Of a stretch of 5,188 nt of DNA, positions 4,915-5,188 are shown piece after piece; position 1 is the stretch's first letter, and each line of letters opens with the position of its first letter. Source of the stretch: Alphaproteobacteria bacterium (lineage in GTDB: Bacteria > Pseudomonadota > Alphaproteobacteria > Micavibrionales > Micavibrionaceae); the NCBI GenBank assembly GCA_016763095.1, contig JAESUK010000039.1:1-5188 (forward strand), given 5' to 3'. The notes under the pieces were generated by a model. The model was not told where the DNA came from, did not search any database, and saw nothing but the letters and a program-made list of their open reading frames with translations. The position numbers and the translations under genes are program-made.

Positions 4915-5188
4915 ATGAAAATTTTATTTATTGGCGATATAGCAGGAAAAGCAGGGCGCGATGCCCTAGATAATTACATCCCGACATTAAGGGAAGAATA
5001 TAAGCCTGATATTTTAATCATAGATGGCGACAACGCGGCCAATGGCTACGGAATCACGGAAAAGATTTGCAAAGAATTCTATGCTCTTGGTGCAGACTGC
5101 ATCACAACGGGAAACCATGTATGGGATCAACGAGAGATTCTATCATACATTACCAGAGACCCAAGCCTCCTTCGTGCCGCAAATTATC
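4915..5188 (+). CDS. YmdB/TIGR00282-family metallophosphoesterase, N-terminal part
   Basis: A calcineurin-like phosphoesterase of the family of Bacillus subtilis YmdB and Deinococcus DR1281, which hydrolyses 2',3'-cyclic nucleotides at a di-metal centre and in Bacillus affects biofilm and motility decisions. The 91 codons visible, of about 260-270, begin with MKILFIGDIAGKAGRDAL, containing the first metal ligand Asp8 and the family's GD-I-x-GKxGR motif. Then come DGDNAANGYGIT (37-48) with Asn40 and TTGNHVWDQ (64-72) with Asn67 and His68. The position equal to Glu39 of B. subtilis YmdB is Asp here. The remaining metal ligands (three C-terminal His) lie beyond the window. The Shine-Dalgarno is weak, but the sequence motif begins right at this ATG. 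It probably follows the 114-residue gene on one transcript. Confidence 0.93.
   Translation, partial: MKILFIGDIAGKAGRDALDNYIPTLREEYKPDILIIDGDNAANGYGITEKICKEFYALGADCITTGNHVWDQREILSYITRDPSLLRAANY

Overview
The window looks like the chromosome of an AT-leaning (about 40% GC by eye), probably free-living alphaproteobacterium. The main evidence is gene order. Transketolase is divergent from a small coiled-coil gene and zapA, followed by 6S RNA and 5-formyltetrahydrofolate cyclo-ligase, an arrangement I associate with Alphaproteobacteria. The genus cannot be read from this sequence.

Layout: bases 1-803 hold the N-terminal 267 codons of transketolase on the minus strand, cut by the window edge. A 186-base divergent intergenic region follows. 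On the plus strand come a 76-residue coiled-coil protein in the position of Caulobacter ZauP (990-1220), ZapA (1240-1581), a 6S RNA closed by a 16-bp terminal helix (about 1608-1787), and 5-FCL (1811-2383). An AT-rich gap leads to a two-gene transporter unit: a stand-alone two-CBS-domain protein (2562-3044) and a 454-residue ArsB/NhaD-type permease (3093-4457). A near-consensus sigma70 promoter then precedes an unrecognised 114-residue gene with a GTG start (4522-4866). The window ends inside a YmdB/TIGR00282-type metallophosphoesterase (4915 onward).

How the genes fit together: the left half is a growth and division block. It joins central carbon metabolism (transketolase), Z-ring organisation (ZauP-like and ZapA), growth-phase control of RNA polymerase (6S RNA) and folate one-carbon salvage (5-FCL). 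The CBS protein and the permease look like a regulated ion or anion transporter placed between 5-FCL and the ymdB-like gene.

No mobile element, CRISPR array, tRNA or rRNA was seen. I found no convincing undescribed system. The least explained items are the 114-residue orphan with its strong promoter, the CBS protein lacking the usual ribose-binding Asp in both domains, and a Glu-to-Asp change at a metal-ligand position of the YmdB-like protein.
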